NCBI RefSeq assembly: GCF_030272615.1
Contig: NC_081406.1
Span: 472,120,400-472,184,399, forward strand
Reading direction: 5' to 3'
DNA from: Cryptomeria japonica
Lineage: Eukaryota; Streptophyta; Pinopsida; Cupressales; Cupressaceae
DNA: 64,000 bases
This document shows, in pieces, positions 33,907-46,815 of the stretch (its first letter is position 1; each line of letters starts with the position of its first letter). The notes below the pieces were generated by a model, which was not told the DNA's origin, did no database searches, and worked only from the letters and a program-made list of their open reading frames with translations. The translations under genes were made by a program, and so were the position numbers.

Positions 33907-34788
33907 AAAGCTAGTTCTAGTTTTCTTTCCATGTTGACATGCTTGACAAATACTATTCTCTATTTTGTGAATAGGAGGCATACCTCCAACATTTTGATTT
34001 TTACTTAACTTGACCAGATTATCAAATTTTAGGTGACCAAGTCTTTTGTGCCACAACAGACTCTCTGCCACATGTCCCATGAGGCAAATATTTATAGCTT
34101 TATCATTATTTGAGACATCCTTCAAATTATAAACATTTCCATTGGTTCTTTTTCCTAATGCAATTATCCTTCCCGATTTCTTCTTTATTACACATCCTTG
34201 AGCACTGAAAAACACATTATAGCCATTGTCACAAACCTGGCTTACACTTAATGGATTATGTTTATAAACTTTCAACATAGTAAACATCATGTATGGTAAT
34301 TTCATCATCTAATAAAATATTTCCCATCCTTTAATTTTTCTTGATGTATTATCTCCAAACCTAACATATCCTCCATCATAGTATTCAAGCTTGATGAATT
34401 TCTCCTTGTCACCAGTTATGTTGTTTGAACAACCACTGTCTATCACCCACAAATCATTTTTGCTAGCATGAAGAGAAACTTGGACAAAAATTGAATCTTC
34501 AACATTCTTCACAACCTTCAGTCTCCAATATTTATTAATCTTCACATCAAACTTTAGAAGTTTAACATTCTTCTTAGGATTAGTATGATATTTCTAATTT
34601 TCTTTGCTAGAAATAAGTCTACAATGCTTTCCAAAGTGACAAAATCTTAAAATTCTTCTTAAAGAAAACTTACAATCATTGATTTTATGCCCAAATTGAT
34701 TACAACAAAAACAGTAACCAACAAAGTATGAATGAAATCTGGATGAATTTATTTTACCAACAAATGATGAACTCTTGAACATGTTGTT
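33853..34788 (-). pseudogene. Y zinc knuckle, protease and pre-integrase region
   Basis: Minus strand from the G insertion point: CFCCNQFGHKINDC, a CCHC knuckle (34720 region); LWVIDSGCSNNITGDKEKF, an intact-looking DSG protease site (34545-34309); then LSVSQVCDNGYNVFF and LLWHKRLGHLKFDNLVKL with CQACQHGK, the HHCC zinc region (34308-33853). Stops separate the blocks. The first residues are cut by element G; the gag N-terminus is 20.7 kb away at 55531-56879. Confidence 0.9.
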
Positions 34789-35796
34789 TTCTATTAAATA
34801 GTTAATTTGAAAAGATTAATTTATTTAATTCATTTTCGTGTCTTTCTATTAATTAATATTTTATTAATTAATTCATCTATCCTATTCCTCTAATTAATTA
34901 AATATCTAATATTTAATGGTTATTCTCCTATCCTATAGTCTCAAATATTAAATAATTCTTAAATTATTTAATCTTTCTTATCCAACTCACCTTCCATCTC
35001 CACTTCATTTTCCCTTTGCCAACTCATCCATCATGTGGCTAAGGAAATTAATATTTCTTAAATATTAATTCATCATTTATCTTCAACCACCAAACTTAAT
35101 GAATATTGTGTATGTACACATATTTCATAATCATCTTCTATATTCTCTCCAACACCCCCTACATCTTAGGAAGGACTTGAGTCCACTTGTCCTATCATGC
35201 CTAAATCTTCTCCAACCATCCCTAGATTCCCTCAGTCAACAACCTAGTCAAGGTGAGATGAGTGACACTTGTCTTCTCCTTCCCCCTTTCTCTCAACCTT
35301 CACCTTTTCTCACAACCATCCAAATCCGTAGATCTGATCATGACCGTTGATCTAAGCCACATCATCTCATCCTCTCAAAGTCTATAAAATCAAGAGATTC
35401 AATTGAGAGAGAGTTAGTCTTCAAATTAATCATATGCATCCGTGAGTTTTAATCTTGAAGTAAATATCATATAGCATTTTAGCATAATCATTTAACATAA
35501 TCATGTAGCATTGCATATCATAGTATCAGTTAACTACAAGTTATCAGTCCATTCTTCATATGCCATCTTGGAAGCCATTAGTGCATTGTCTGAGAGCACA
35601 CCATCTGCAACCAGGAATAGTGAAGATAGGACACAATGAGACATAAGCCATGAAGATAATATTAGTATTTTATTTTATATGTACTTCATGTAGTTTCATT
35701 GGTTGAGTTTTGGATTTCCTGTAGTATTTCCATTTGTATTTTGTGAGGCTAACTTATTACAAGTAATATTTTGAAAATAATATTCAAGTCGACACA
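34789..35796 (+). repeat. G 5' LTR (5'-truncated)
   Basis: 1008 bp alignable with 54511-55530. Starts inside the LTR at CTATTAAATAG and ends AAGTCGACACA. Contains a TATAAAAT box at 35383-35390. Confidence 0.92.
35383..35390 (+). promoter_or_regulatory. TATA box in the G LTR
   Basis: TATAAAAT in the context AGTCTATAAAATCAAGAG, conserved in the 3' LTR at about 55103-55110. Confidence 0.6.
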
Positions 35797-35817
35797 TTTT
35801 GGCACCCATTGTGGGGC
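35797..35817 (+). other. G primer-binding site
   Basis: TTTTGGCACCCATTGTGGGG immediately after the LTR, the usual form of Tat/Ogre priming sites. Confidence 0.8.
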
Positions 35818-35924
35818 TCATGGACCTCGCATATACCTTTAAAAATCTTGCAAAAAGTAAAATTAATGCATTTGTAATTCAAATTCAGGCATGTGTGAAT
35901 TCTGACATTGCTTTTGTTCCACAG

Positions 35925-36175
35925 GTTAGCGCATTTGCATCCTAGGTTAGCGCATTTGCATTCTAGGTTAGTGCATTTGCACCATAGGTTAGCGCTTTTG
36001 TCTTAAACTCTGCACATTTTTATTGTAGGTTCACGTATTTGTGTCCTTGGTTAGCGCATTTGTCAAAGAAATCACGCTTTTGTATCCACAGAGTAGCGCT
36101 TTTGTAGTCTAGGTTAGTGCTTTTGAGCAAGAAGATAGCACATATGTTATATTAGCGCTTCTGTTTACAAACTAA
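35925..36175 (+). repeat. Leader array of a GGTTAGCGCATTTGCAT motif
   Basis: Roughly ten degenerate copies spaced about 20-30 bp, for example GGTTAGCGCATTTGCATCC, GGTTAGTGCATTTGCACC, GTAGCGCTTTTGTAG. The same motif in reverse complement forms an array at 53660-53970 near the other end of the element. Confidence 0.85.
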
Positions 36176-38001
36176 CAAAAATTCCTTGCAGGTCTGAATG
36201 CCCAAGAAATCAGATTTTTCAGACTACTAACATGCATGTGTAGGATGGTTTTAAGGCAAATTTTATGCATTTCCTCATCTAGTTTATTAAAAGTCTTATT
36301 TTGGGAAGTAACATATCATATTTTGTTCATTTAGTCTAACTAAGAGGGCAAATTAACAGTATGCAACTTGCATTTTTAGTATTTTCTCTAAAATAGTTGC
36401 ACATAGACTTTTAAAAGGGATAAAATAAACACCATGCTTGTTGGAGCAACATCTCCAAATAAGACTTAGCCAACAATTGCTTTGAAATGATTAAAAAGAA
36501 CACTTATATTCCATGTCTCGAAAGTGGTAGGTATATGCTCTCCCCTTAATTGGGTGACCAAAAAACCAAACCCACTCTTTTATGCTTTCTTTACTTTCAA
36601 GCAATTAAATCCTTTAGAGGGCCTGCCTTCCCGAGCTGCCTTGAGGGGGCCATTAAGAGGGGAACGATCCAAAGTGGAAACAGGATAATGTCGAGTCCTT
36701 TCAATCCACTATAAATAAATTGTGTTTGTGACGAAAGTCCCAAACAACATGAGCTGATAAGTTCATACCGACACTATGTTTCCCCATAAACCCTGTGGAG
36801 CATAACCTCTATAGGCTGGGAACCTTCTGTATTTATAGAGCTGAAAGTGTCGCATGTATGGCCACATGACCGAAAGCCTTTACTAAAAACCACTTGTACC
36901 AGTTGCCAAAATCCTTCTAGTTTTTGGCACAAGACGTCGGACCTTTGAAGCGGCTCACATACATACGGTTCCTAGTAGAGATATAAAGTTTTCCATAGGG
37001 AGTTTTCATGGAAACTGGTGCTTGGCTGCCCCAAAGAAGTGAGTGTCAAGGGTAGAGCCAGTGGGGTCAAGCATCTAAATATCTGCTTTGAATAGAATAG
37101 CCTCGGGGGAAACCCCATGTGAGATTTAACAACTATTGTCTCAGCCTGCCATAGGAATTGTGCTTGCTTGTGCATTTTGTTTATTAGACATTGTGTCTTC
37201 TATGTCTGTAACATGTTCCAAATGGTCAAAAATTGAAGAAAATTATCATCTAAGATTGAGAAAAAATCCAACAAATTGCTGAAAAAGTTTGATCAAAAGG
37301 GTAATAAAAAAAGCTTTCCAATGCTTGAAACACCATATCAAAACATCAGTATCAAAATTATTCTTGAAGTAAGTTTGTCTCTATACCATCACATATTGTC
37401 AAAACTAGCTCAAACAACTAGGTCACTAATCTTACTGGTTATTCCCAAAAAGTTCTATAAATATCAACATTCAACAAGCTATTGATTCAACCATCTTAAG
37501 TGCAAAAATAAACATCCTTGTCAAGTCTCTCATCAGGATAATCAAATCCTCTATCACGAAGCTTGATCAATCTATACTAGGTTCCTAATCTTGGATATAT
37601 CTTTCCTATTTTGAACCTAGGTTATATCAAAACTAGAATTGCACCAACATCGGAATCAAACAAACTTGTAAATTGTCAAATGCTTATATGACTTTTAAGT
37701 ATCACCTTAAGAAAAGAAAACCTAGTTATAAAGCTACTCAAAAAAAGGATGAGATTCTTGTATATCAATCACAAGATCTTATTGAAACATAGTACATTCC
37801 TACACCATTTTCATCACTACTTACATGGTTGCGGTACATAATTTGACGGTGAAATTTTGCAAAGACGTGCTTTTCAACAAAGAGATGCTTTATCCCAATG
37901 AACAAACAATAGTGGTAAAATCAACAAGGCATATCTTCCTAAACCAATAATCACCTATTAACTTTGTCCTTTAGAAATTTCAATAACCTTGAAATAATCA
38001 C
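36176..38001 (+). other. Rest of the G leader (non-coding)
   Basis: No coding sequence. The block 36590-37160 is conserved with the leader of element M (see 18480-21020), including the AAGAAGTGAGTGTC stretch near 37035. Conservation in two diverged elements suggests a packaging or translation function; that is inference. Confidence 0.6.
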
Positions 38002-41000
38002 ATGCCAGTTTGGACTAGAGCCCAACACGAACAACTTAGAAAACAACAACAAATGGAGCAAGAACATAATCCTATATTCCAAACTTTTGGAGTTACTACT
38101 GTTGATGAAGAAGAAGTCAATAGCACCATTAGAGACCTTGAGAAAGACTTCAAATTTGATAGGCTAATGGAAAAATTGTTGGAAAAAAAAACAGAAAAAT
38201 ATCTCTTGATGTTGGCAAAATCTAGAGCTAAACTACCACAAGACTTTAACATAGAAAGCTTGAAATAAGATGCGGAGGCAAGTAACACCCGAAACACAAA
38301 TGAGCCAAATAATGAAGATGTGATCAAAGAAGGCAATGAAGAAACAAGGAAAGAAAGGGATGATAAAAGAAAAGAGCGCAGTGACAAGAGAACTCACGAA
38401 GAAACAAGGAGAAACTATGTGGATAATCCATTATCAAACCTTACTCAACAAATACAAACTCTACAACAACAGATACAAGACATGCAAAATGGGACAAGCT
38501 CCAAGAAGTATTCATTAGAAGATATGTGCCCATATCCTTTTGATAAAAATCTGAATATGATACCATTTCTGCAACATTGCAAGATTCCTAAATATGATAA
38601 ATACAATAAAAAATCTGATCCTCAAGATCACATTAGGGAGTTTTGTACTATGAGCATGGAATTTTCTCATGATGAAACTTACCTTATGCATATTTTTCCT
38701 AGGAGTTTAAATGGACAATCAATGGAGTGGTTTTCAAGATTACTTTCCGAAATCAAATCTTTTGAAGAACTTGTGAATAGGTTTATTTCACAATACTCCT
38801 ACAATATAAGGAATGAAATAACAATGCTGGATCTCTACAATGTTAAACAAAAGAATGGTGAATCCTTTATGATCTTCTTGCAATGATGGAAATGCATGTT
38901 TAATAGGTATCCTCGAGATGTACCCGATCAAGAAAAAATGGACATGTTCATTGATAATCTAATCAGTGAAATGAGTTATCGATTAAGGATGCAATGTCCT
39001 CCATCTTTTGCCAAAATGATCGAGAATGGTCTGAAAATAGAGAACGCAATGGTAAAGAAAGGAGAAATAAAACTCTACAATAATTCATACAACAACAATA
39101 AGAACAACCACAACAACAACAAAAATGACAAACCCAAGTTCTAGTCAAAGAATAGGAATGTCAACAATGAAGGGAATGACGATAATAGTACTACAAAATA
39201 ACAACCACCAATTTTTAATCTATCAAGTCAAATTCCAAGCAATAACAATCCAGAAAACAATAAAGCCAAGTCCTTTTTCTCCAATCCTCAGAGGAAATTT
39301 ACAAATATTGGAGAATCTTTAGAATCAGCTCTAAAAACACTGCTTGCCAACAAATTGATTGTTTTACCAGAAGCAAGAAGTTATGAACCACTAGTCAAGC
39401 CAAATTGGTGGAATGACAATTATTTTTGCAACTACCATCGGAATAAAGGACAATTAACAAATGATTGTCAGAGATTGAAATGCCTTGTCCAAGATCTAAT
39501 CAATAATGGAACCATCATAGTGGATAGCCATAAGACAAACGAATCACACTTAGCTTTCAAAACTCCACTTCTGAACTATGACAAAGGTGAATCATTCCAA
39601 TTAAAAGATGACAAAGGAAAAGCCAAAGTGAATTACACTTATACATACGATGATGTGGTAAATGTGATCATTGTTAATGAAAATCCATCTTCAGAACCAA
39701 TCAATGTTATCACGAGAAGCAAAGCAAAGGTTACCTTTCTAGGTATAGCGAAAGACTCAACATCCACATCACAACAATACAATTTAGTAGAGCAATTACA
39801 AATAATACCCGCTCGAATATCAATTTTGGAACTTCTCAAGGTTTCACCTATGCATAAGGAAATTTTGGAGAAAGCTTTAGTGGAAACAATAGTTTCAAAA
39901 GACTTGGATGTAGATCAGTTCCATAACATGGTAGGACACCTTGTAGCTCCTCATTGCTTATCATTTTCTGAAAATGATGATGCATCTTTACAACATCCTC
40001 TTAATGCTCCCTTACATGTTGAAGTCTCCATTAATAAAACTCATGTCAAACGTGTGCTCATAGATGGAGGAGTTGGCTTAAATATTTGTGCATTAAGTTT
40101 GATAAAAGTTTTGGGATATTCAGAAAATGTAGTGGACCCAAAAAAGAAAATAACCATCAAGGCTTATGATGAAGAGAAATGTTCTTCTAAAGGAACTGTT
40201 GTACTACCAATAAGAATAGGACCTGTGGAAAGGGATACATTGTGTCAGGTTTTAGATTTGAACCTCTCTTACAACATTCTTCTAGGACAACCATGGATTC
40301 ACAAGATGCAAGCAATTCCTTCTACATATCATCAATGTGTGAAATTTCCTCATGAAGGAAAAGAGATCACTATAATTGCAGATTCCAGTCAATATTGCAA
40401 TAATTTGAAGCCAACATAAGATACAAGAGTTCCACATAATAGAGAATCAATATATCCTACCAAAGAAATTCAAGCAAAGTTATGGGAAACTTTTGAAGAA
40501 AAGCTCAAGTTAAATGATGAAGGAATGGGAAAGTATTCTTTGAATAATTTTCCACTTTCCCCTAAGTCATATGGAAAGCCTACATATATTCAATCAAAGA
40601 CATCAGAAAGACCAAAACATATGTTTAAAGGGAAATTTGTTAGTGCTGGAACTCTTGAAGAAGAAAATGAAGACAAAGACATTCTTGGTTGGTTGTACAA
40701 GGATGAAGATAAAATTATAGCAACAGCAGCAAGAGTCAGTATTCCCATGAAATAATATGGCAAAGGATATGAAATTATGCAAAAAATGGGATATGAAGGA
40801 AAAGGACCAATTGTTAAGCGTCATCAAGGTATTTCAAAACCTATTTGTCCACACTTGCAATACAAAGAAGATAAATTCGGGCTTGGATATCTAAAATCCA
40901 ATCAAAAGCAACATAATCATCAACAGCAAAAAAAGGAAAAAGAAATCAATTTCTAAAGAAGAAAATTGGCAAGAAAAGCTACATCAAGCGACAGAAATAG

Positions 41001-41111
41001 TAACAAATAAACAAAAGAAGCAAGAAGAATATGAAAAGCAAGACAAGGAGATTACCATCAAGGCTAAAGAGAAATCTTGTCAACAAGTTTTGGAAATACA
41101 AAGAAATGCAA
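38002..41111 (+). pseudogene. G gag, protease and G-patch region (one frame with point stops)
   Basis: From ATG 38002 a single phase can be followed for about 2.8 kb, broken only by isolated stops (38266, 38884, 39142, about 39196, 40417, 40753). Order: charged N-terminus; QQIQTLQQQIQDM coiled-coil-like segment; CPYPFDKN and a retrotransposon gag body (38590-38960); an Asn-rich stretch; nucleocapsid FCNYHRNKGQLTNDC where the knuckle's second histidine is Q (39420-39480); protease with VLIDGGVGLNICALSL and YNILLGQPWIHKMQAIPST (40050-40330); then after a stop GYEIMQKMGYEGKGP...FGLGY (40760-40890), a G-patch-like motif that plant Tat elements carry between protease and RT. The end is cut by an LTR insertion at 41112. 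Confidence 0.9.
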
Positions 41112-42611
41112 TGTAGTACCCCTACTAGTTTGAACTCATTAGACTCGTATTTTATTGGTTGTTTTTCAGTGGATACATTACCATGATATGTTATTCAGAT
41201 TTTTATAACATTATGCTTTAACTGGAGATGAGATGTATAATTTATTTGCAGTATTTCAATATTTGTGATTTATGGCATTTTATGGATTGTTGCTATGTAC
41301 TGACATTTTACTTTATCTATGCAATGTGTAATTATATGTTGTGTGTTTTAGAGTGTATTGGATGCAAGGGGACGGTTTTCCTTCACTCATTTCGGTGAGA
41401 CAGGGAACGTCGTGATTCTCCTTCATCGGTGTGTATGTCGTGTTTTCTATATTGTATATATATGCATGTGTGGTTCGGTGATGCAGGATATTGCAGGTAC
41501 AAGTACCGGGTAGGTACGGGGTATCGTCTCCACCTGGCTTCACAGGTCTGAGCGTGCCTTATATTTTTCGATGGAAGTGGAGGAGATAGTAATTGACCCT
41601 ATTTTTACTCAGTTACACTCATGTGTGAGTGTCGTCAGTTGGTCGTCCAGTCAATTAGTTCAGCCTTCGTATTTTGTCATTTGATCTTTTTATGAGTATT
41701 TGCTTGAGGTTTGTTCTATTGTGTGTGTTTTAGTGGATTTAATTAATTAATTAAGTTTATGGAATTATCTCATAATTGTATTGTTTATGCATTGAGATTA
41801 TAAATTTAGTTAATTAAAAGAAATTATTAAATTAAGTTGCAAGCTGCATGATATTAGAAATATATTTTTATTTAAATGGAAAAATAAATTAGATTAATTA
41901 TATTTATTGTTTCCTAGAATTTTAAATAAATAAATAGTTAAATAAATAAAAGAATAAATAAATAATTAATTGGAATTCAAAATTGTTCTAATTCTTTATT
42001 TAGAAAATTAATTAATGTGCATGAGAAAAGAAAAGAAAGAATAATGTTTTTTAATTATTGCATGTGATAAATTTAGAAAATAAAATAAAAATTACTATTA
42101 TTCTAAATTTAGGTTTTTTGTGAAAAAGCTATTGAACCTAGAATTTTAGTTTAAATAGGGGTTAGGTCTTTATTTTAGTTACACACAGGAACAGGTCCAG
42201 AATTTAGGTGAAGAAATTTTATTGGAAGTTATTGAAAGGATTAGGGCTCTTCTACAGAATTCTTCCAGGAAAGCTATACCAGGTTGGATGATTTCTTAGT
42301 TGTGTGTTTTATTAAAAATATTTCTATTTTTCTCTGCTTGATGTGTGTGTAAAATAATTGTCAAATCCAAAACCCTCTTCTGGTGAATTCGAGTTTTGTT
42401 TTAAAATCCATGCCTGATGTGTATTTCTAATTTATGGGAAGTATGTAATTTTTGAGAAAATTAAGAGAAATTATTATAGAAAATTTGTCAGATTTTAGGA
42501 TGTATGGAAATTTGCAAGATTTGTGAGAAAGGGTATTTACCTAAGAAATGGTTTCAATTACTTTAAGAAAATAAATTTAATTACACATTAAATTTATTTG
42601 GGTTATTTAAA

Positions 42612-42615
<4 letters not shown>

Positions 42616-42661
<46 letters not shown>
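42616..42661. repeat. (TA)n microsatellite
   Basis: About 23 TA units within the LTR-only insertion. Confidence 0.95.
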
Positions 42662-42664
<3 letters not shown>

Positions 42665-42837
42665 GAAGGATTAAATTTTGTGAAAAATGGAATTATTGGA
42701 AAAATATTGTTTTTTTATTATTACTGTTAAAATTTTATTAAAATGAAATTATTGAAAAAGTATTGTTTTTATTGTTCTGTTAAAAAAATATATAATTAAA
42801 AAAATAAATAAATAAATAATTAAAAAAACACTACCTA

Positions 42838-42945
42838 CGATAGCATCCGCTACTGGTGGTAGTACACAGTACTATCGACGGTAGCAGTGCTACTGGACGG
42901 TAGTACTAGCTACCGGCGGTAGCTTAGGCTACCGTGATAGGGGCT
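42838..42945. repeat. Cluster of CTACCG/CGGTAG short palindromes
   Basis: Repeated GCTAC(T/C)GG(T/C)GGTAG-like units, for example GCTACCGGCGGTAGC (7-bp arms around one base), GCTACTGGTGGTAGTAC and GTGCTACTGGACGGTAGTAC. GC-rich island in an AT-rich LTR. Confidence 0.75.
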
Positions 42946-43094
42946 ATTTACAATTTTTAAGTGGTTTTAATTTTTTTTAAATTAATTTCTAAACCTTGTG
43001 CATACTGCGGTATGACTGTCTCGGGTTTCGTACCCAAGGGTTAGATAAATTAAATTTATTATGTGTTATATTATATATGTATATTCATATATGT

Positions 43095-43097
<3 letters not shown>

Positions 43098-43129
<32 letters not shown>
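43098..43129. repeat. (TA)n microsatellite
   Basis: About 15 TA units within the LTR-only insertion. Confidence 0.95.
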
Positions 43130-43131
<2 letters not shown>

Positions 43132-44732
43132 AATATTAGATATGTTTTCTTTTGGTAGTTATTATAATATTTTAAATATTATTTAATTACGGTTTGGAAT
43201 GTTAATTTCTATGAAAATGTTGAAAATACATTAGGAGAATTATTTTTATTTTTCTTTTTGGACAAATGACAAGGTGGATGTTTTTGGTATTAAATAGTTG
43301 TAAATTCTTGTTATCTGGAAATTCATAAATTCCATGTTATTTATGCTTTTGGCTGTTTTTAAGGAAAGATTGCCTGTAATAGGATCTTGTGTATATTATG
43401 TTTTCAGTCAAGCTTAAATTCCATTGGTATTTTGGTAAAATTTTCATTGTGTCCTATGTTATTATTTCTCCTAGACCAGGTGTTGTTGTATAACCTATTT
43501 GATATGAGCCATTGTGTGTTTTTGTCCAAATGGTCAATCTTGGGTTGGTATTTGTGTATCCTTCACCTGTGCTTGTCAGGATTGTTTATGGTTGTCTGTT
43601 TCACCATAGAGTTCTCGTAGAGAGAAACATTTCCTGTTAGTGTCCTAGGAGAGAGAGTGGCTTTCGAGTGGGGGCCATGCCCGAAGTGGATGACAGGATA
43701 ACCCGTCAAAAGCTAGTTAAAATGTGATAACCTAATAATTGATTAGGGGGTGGGTAGATTAAATATTAATTAGGCTAAATGTACCTCATGCATAGGTGAG
43801 TGCTTGTACAGGGCTCATAATGTTACGAGAAGGCCTGGAATGGCAAACTTACCACCTTGTCTTCACGAAAGGATTGGTAGGGTCCGCATCAGACTTAGTT
43901 GGAACCGGAGGCTCGGGAGAGGTTACCAGGAGAAACCTGAGTATGGGGGTCGGGACCTATGGAGGTTGTACCATGGTAACCATCAAGCTATGCGATGACA
44001 CTCTCTTCTTAGAGTCACTAGTGTTTTGTGAGTTGAGTCACATGGATGTTTGTAGAGTCTTGTAGTCCTTTTGTACTTGTCTTACTTTGCTTGCTTGAGA
44101 GTTTTCTACTATCTCCTAGCACGGTGGGGTGGTTCCATTTTGGGATCACATGGTCGGGTGGTAGTGCCACTTCCCATCAGATGTTTTGGATTGTATCTTC
44201 AAGCGAGGAAAGGCTTCGTTGGTGTTTCTTGGTTCGTGGTTTATGTACCAGCTCTTGTTCAAGATCATTGTTCAGTTGAGACCTTGTGGTCGTTATATCA
44301 GACTTTTATGTAACCTTGATATTGTATTTTTGTAATCAGTGGTATTATTGGAAGCCATGTATTTATGGATATTGTAATATTATTATGTCAGTGAAATGAA
44401 TGTTATTGTTTTGATCTTATGTTTAAATGGTTTATGGAAATTGGATACATTGGAATACTTTTATTTCTTATTATAAAATTTGGATGTATGTGTAGTTTTA
44501 AACTTAAGTTTTCAATTTATCTAATAAAATGGATTAACTGTCGTGTTAATATAATCTATGAAATTAATCTTCGTTGGTTACCCTTAGGAAAACTTATGAT
44601 AGACTTCCGCTATGTTGATAAACGTGCAATGGTTATAGTTAGTACACTTAGTCTTTAACAAAATAAAATTATTTCACCCTTTAGTTGCCTAGTTGTGTTG
44701 TTTTCCTTTAGGGTTCTTGGCAGGGCATTACA

Positions 44733-46619
44733 TGCAAAATCTGAACAAGATATTCCAGAAGCAGTAAAAATAGAGATGGTGGAAATTAGAGAACTTTTTG
44801 TGCCAGACAACATTCCTATATGGTATAGTGGAGTAGTCCTAGATCATGATTCAGAGACAGATTCCAATGAGTATGAATGGGTTCTAGATGTATTATCTAC
44901 CACATCAAGTAAGGAACACAATGAAGATGAAGAAGCTATCACAAAAGAAGACTTGTCTATTGCAAAACAAAAGATAGAGTTAGAAACAAGACAAGAAAAA
45001 CTCAGAATTCAGAGAAAAGAGGCATATGCAAAAAGGAAAGGAAATGATAAAGACAAAGAAGTAATGCCACAAGAAGTACAAACAAGGATAGATCAAGCAT
45101 CTGAAAATACAATTCATCAAAAGAGGAACAAGATGTATCCAGATATGGCAGAACCATAGAAGAATTAAGAGATAGTCAAGTTGGATTGACTATTAGTCCA
45201 GAAGAAGTTGAGTTTGAAAGGAGACAACATCTAGAAAAAGAATCCTCTTTATCATGTACTTAAGTATGTCAACTCCAAAATGAAAATGAGGTCAATCAAG
45301 AAGGAATTTATAGTATTAAAGATGTGTGTGTTGATATAATCCATTCATTTAAGGGAAAAATGCCATTTGAAGAACCACTTGAGTGTGAACTACAAAATGC
45401 TAACATTGATTTTGTTAGAACTAATTTGGAGATGCTTGAGAAAGAAAAATCTTAAAAACATTTAATCTATGACACTACCTATTCTATGCCAAGTTATGAT
45501 CATTATGTCATGAACGTTGAAACACCTAATGATGATAGTGATTATGATTTACCCATTCTTCATCCTAGACTAATTGATTGGGATAATTTAGACAACCCTG
45601 AACTGAATGTCTTTTCCAATGATCATGACTTAGCCATGTACCTTAACGTTGTTGAACCCATCCCACCTAAGATATCTTCTATTGCATAATCAAGTGATGT
45701 TTCTCATATTCAGGAGAATGCCAAACCTTCCAGTCGCAAAAGCGAAATAAAACAAGGAAAGAGACCTATTGTTCAAAACCATTTCATGGCAACACTAGAT
45801 CAATCAAAAGGGAAAACAAAGGATGTATCTGATGGTGAAAACCTCTTTGAGGCGCCGAAAGATGGAAAGTTTGACATTCTTCCTGCATATTTTCAGGAGA
45901 GATCTACTATCCTTATAGAACCAACAGAACCAGTAAACATTGGTACATCAAATGATCCTAAAATACTTCATTATGTTGCCTCACTGTCAGAAAAAGAGAG
46001 GAAAGATTACATGGAATTCTTTAAGCAAAGGCAAATAAATTTTGCTTGGTCCTATGCAGATATGCTAGGACTTAATCCAGATCTTATCATGCATCATCTT
46101 AATGTGGATTTAAAAGGAAAACCCATTAAGCAAAAGCTAAGAAAGATGAATCCGCACATTGCTCTTCTTTTAAAAATCGAGCTAAAGAAACTATTAGAAG
46201 TGGGTTTTATAAGACCAGTTGCTTATCTAGAATGAGTTTCAAGTATTGTACTAGTATCAAAACTAGATAAAAGCATAAGAGTCTGTACATATTTCAGAGA
46301 TCTGAATAAAGCATGTCCAAAAGATGATTTCCCGCTCCCAAACATTGATATCATAGTGGACTTATCAGCAGGACATGAGATGTTTTCATTAATGGATGGC
46401 TTCTCAGGATATAATCAAATAAGAATCGCACCTGAAGATCAAGAGAAGACAACTTTCACCTGTGCATGGGGAATATATTGTTGGAATGTTATGCCATTTG
46501 GGCTTAAGAATGCAGGAGCGACTTATCAAAGGGCTATGACGATAATTTCCCATGATATGATGCATACATTTATGGAAGATTATGTTGATGACATACTTGC
46601 AAAATCTCATACAAGATAA
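44733..46619 (+). pseudogene. G pre-RT linker and reverse transcriptase
   Basis: After the insertion the frame resumes with a charged linker (LHAKSEQDIPEAVKIEM...; 44733-45159) and an acidic segment (45486-45689) of unknown function, typical filler before RT in these elements. RT proper runs from about 45960: YMEFFKQRQINFAWSYADM, GFIRP, CTYFRDLNKACPKDDFPLPN, FSLMDGFSGYNQI, MPFGLKNAGATYQRAM and YVDDILAKS with the YVDD active site at 46581-46592. A TGA at 46233-46235 replaces the tryptophan normally after YLE, and TAA closes the frame at 46619; the RT thumb follows in another phase. Confidence 0.93.
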
Positions 46620-46815
46620 GAACATTTGAAAATTTTAAGCAAAAATTTTGACAGGCTGGAAAGATATCAATTGAGATTAAATCCAAAGAAATATGCATTT
46701 GGGGGTAACCTCTGGAAAACTCCTTGGCTACATTATATCAGCTCATGGAATTGAAGTAGATCCTGAAAAAGTCAAAGCTATCATGGAGATGGAGTCACCT
46801 AGGAACATAAGTTAA

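Larger units (their letters stand above)
41112..44732 (+). mobile_element. 3.6-kb LTR-only insertion inside G
   Basis: Starts TGTAGTACCCC and ends GGGCATTACA, an imperfect terminal inverted repeat, with the exact 5-bp duplication TGCAA on both sides (41107-41111 and 44733-44737). There are no gag/pol motifs in its 3621 bp. Long LTRs starting TGTARTRCCC are usual for Del/Tekay-type chromoviruses, so a solo LTR left by LTR-LTR recombination is the likeliest reading. Short ORFs (for example around 43390-44310) lack any family signature. Orientation follows the TG...CA ends and is uncertain. It interrupts the region between G-patch and RT. Confidence 0.85.

Noticed and set aside
35925-36175. CRISPR-like reading of the regularly spaced leader motif
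   Set aside because: Units are degenerate, spacing is irregular, the context is a plant retrotransposon leader and no cas genes exist.
43387-44313. Cluster of short ORFs in the LTR-only insertion
   Set aside because: No domain motifs, overlapping in two frames, inside an LTR; no support as genes.
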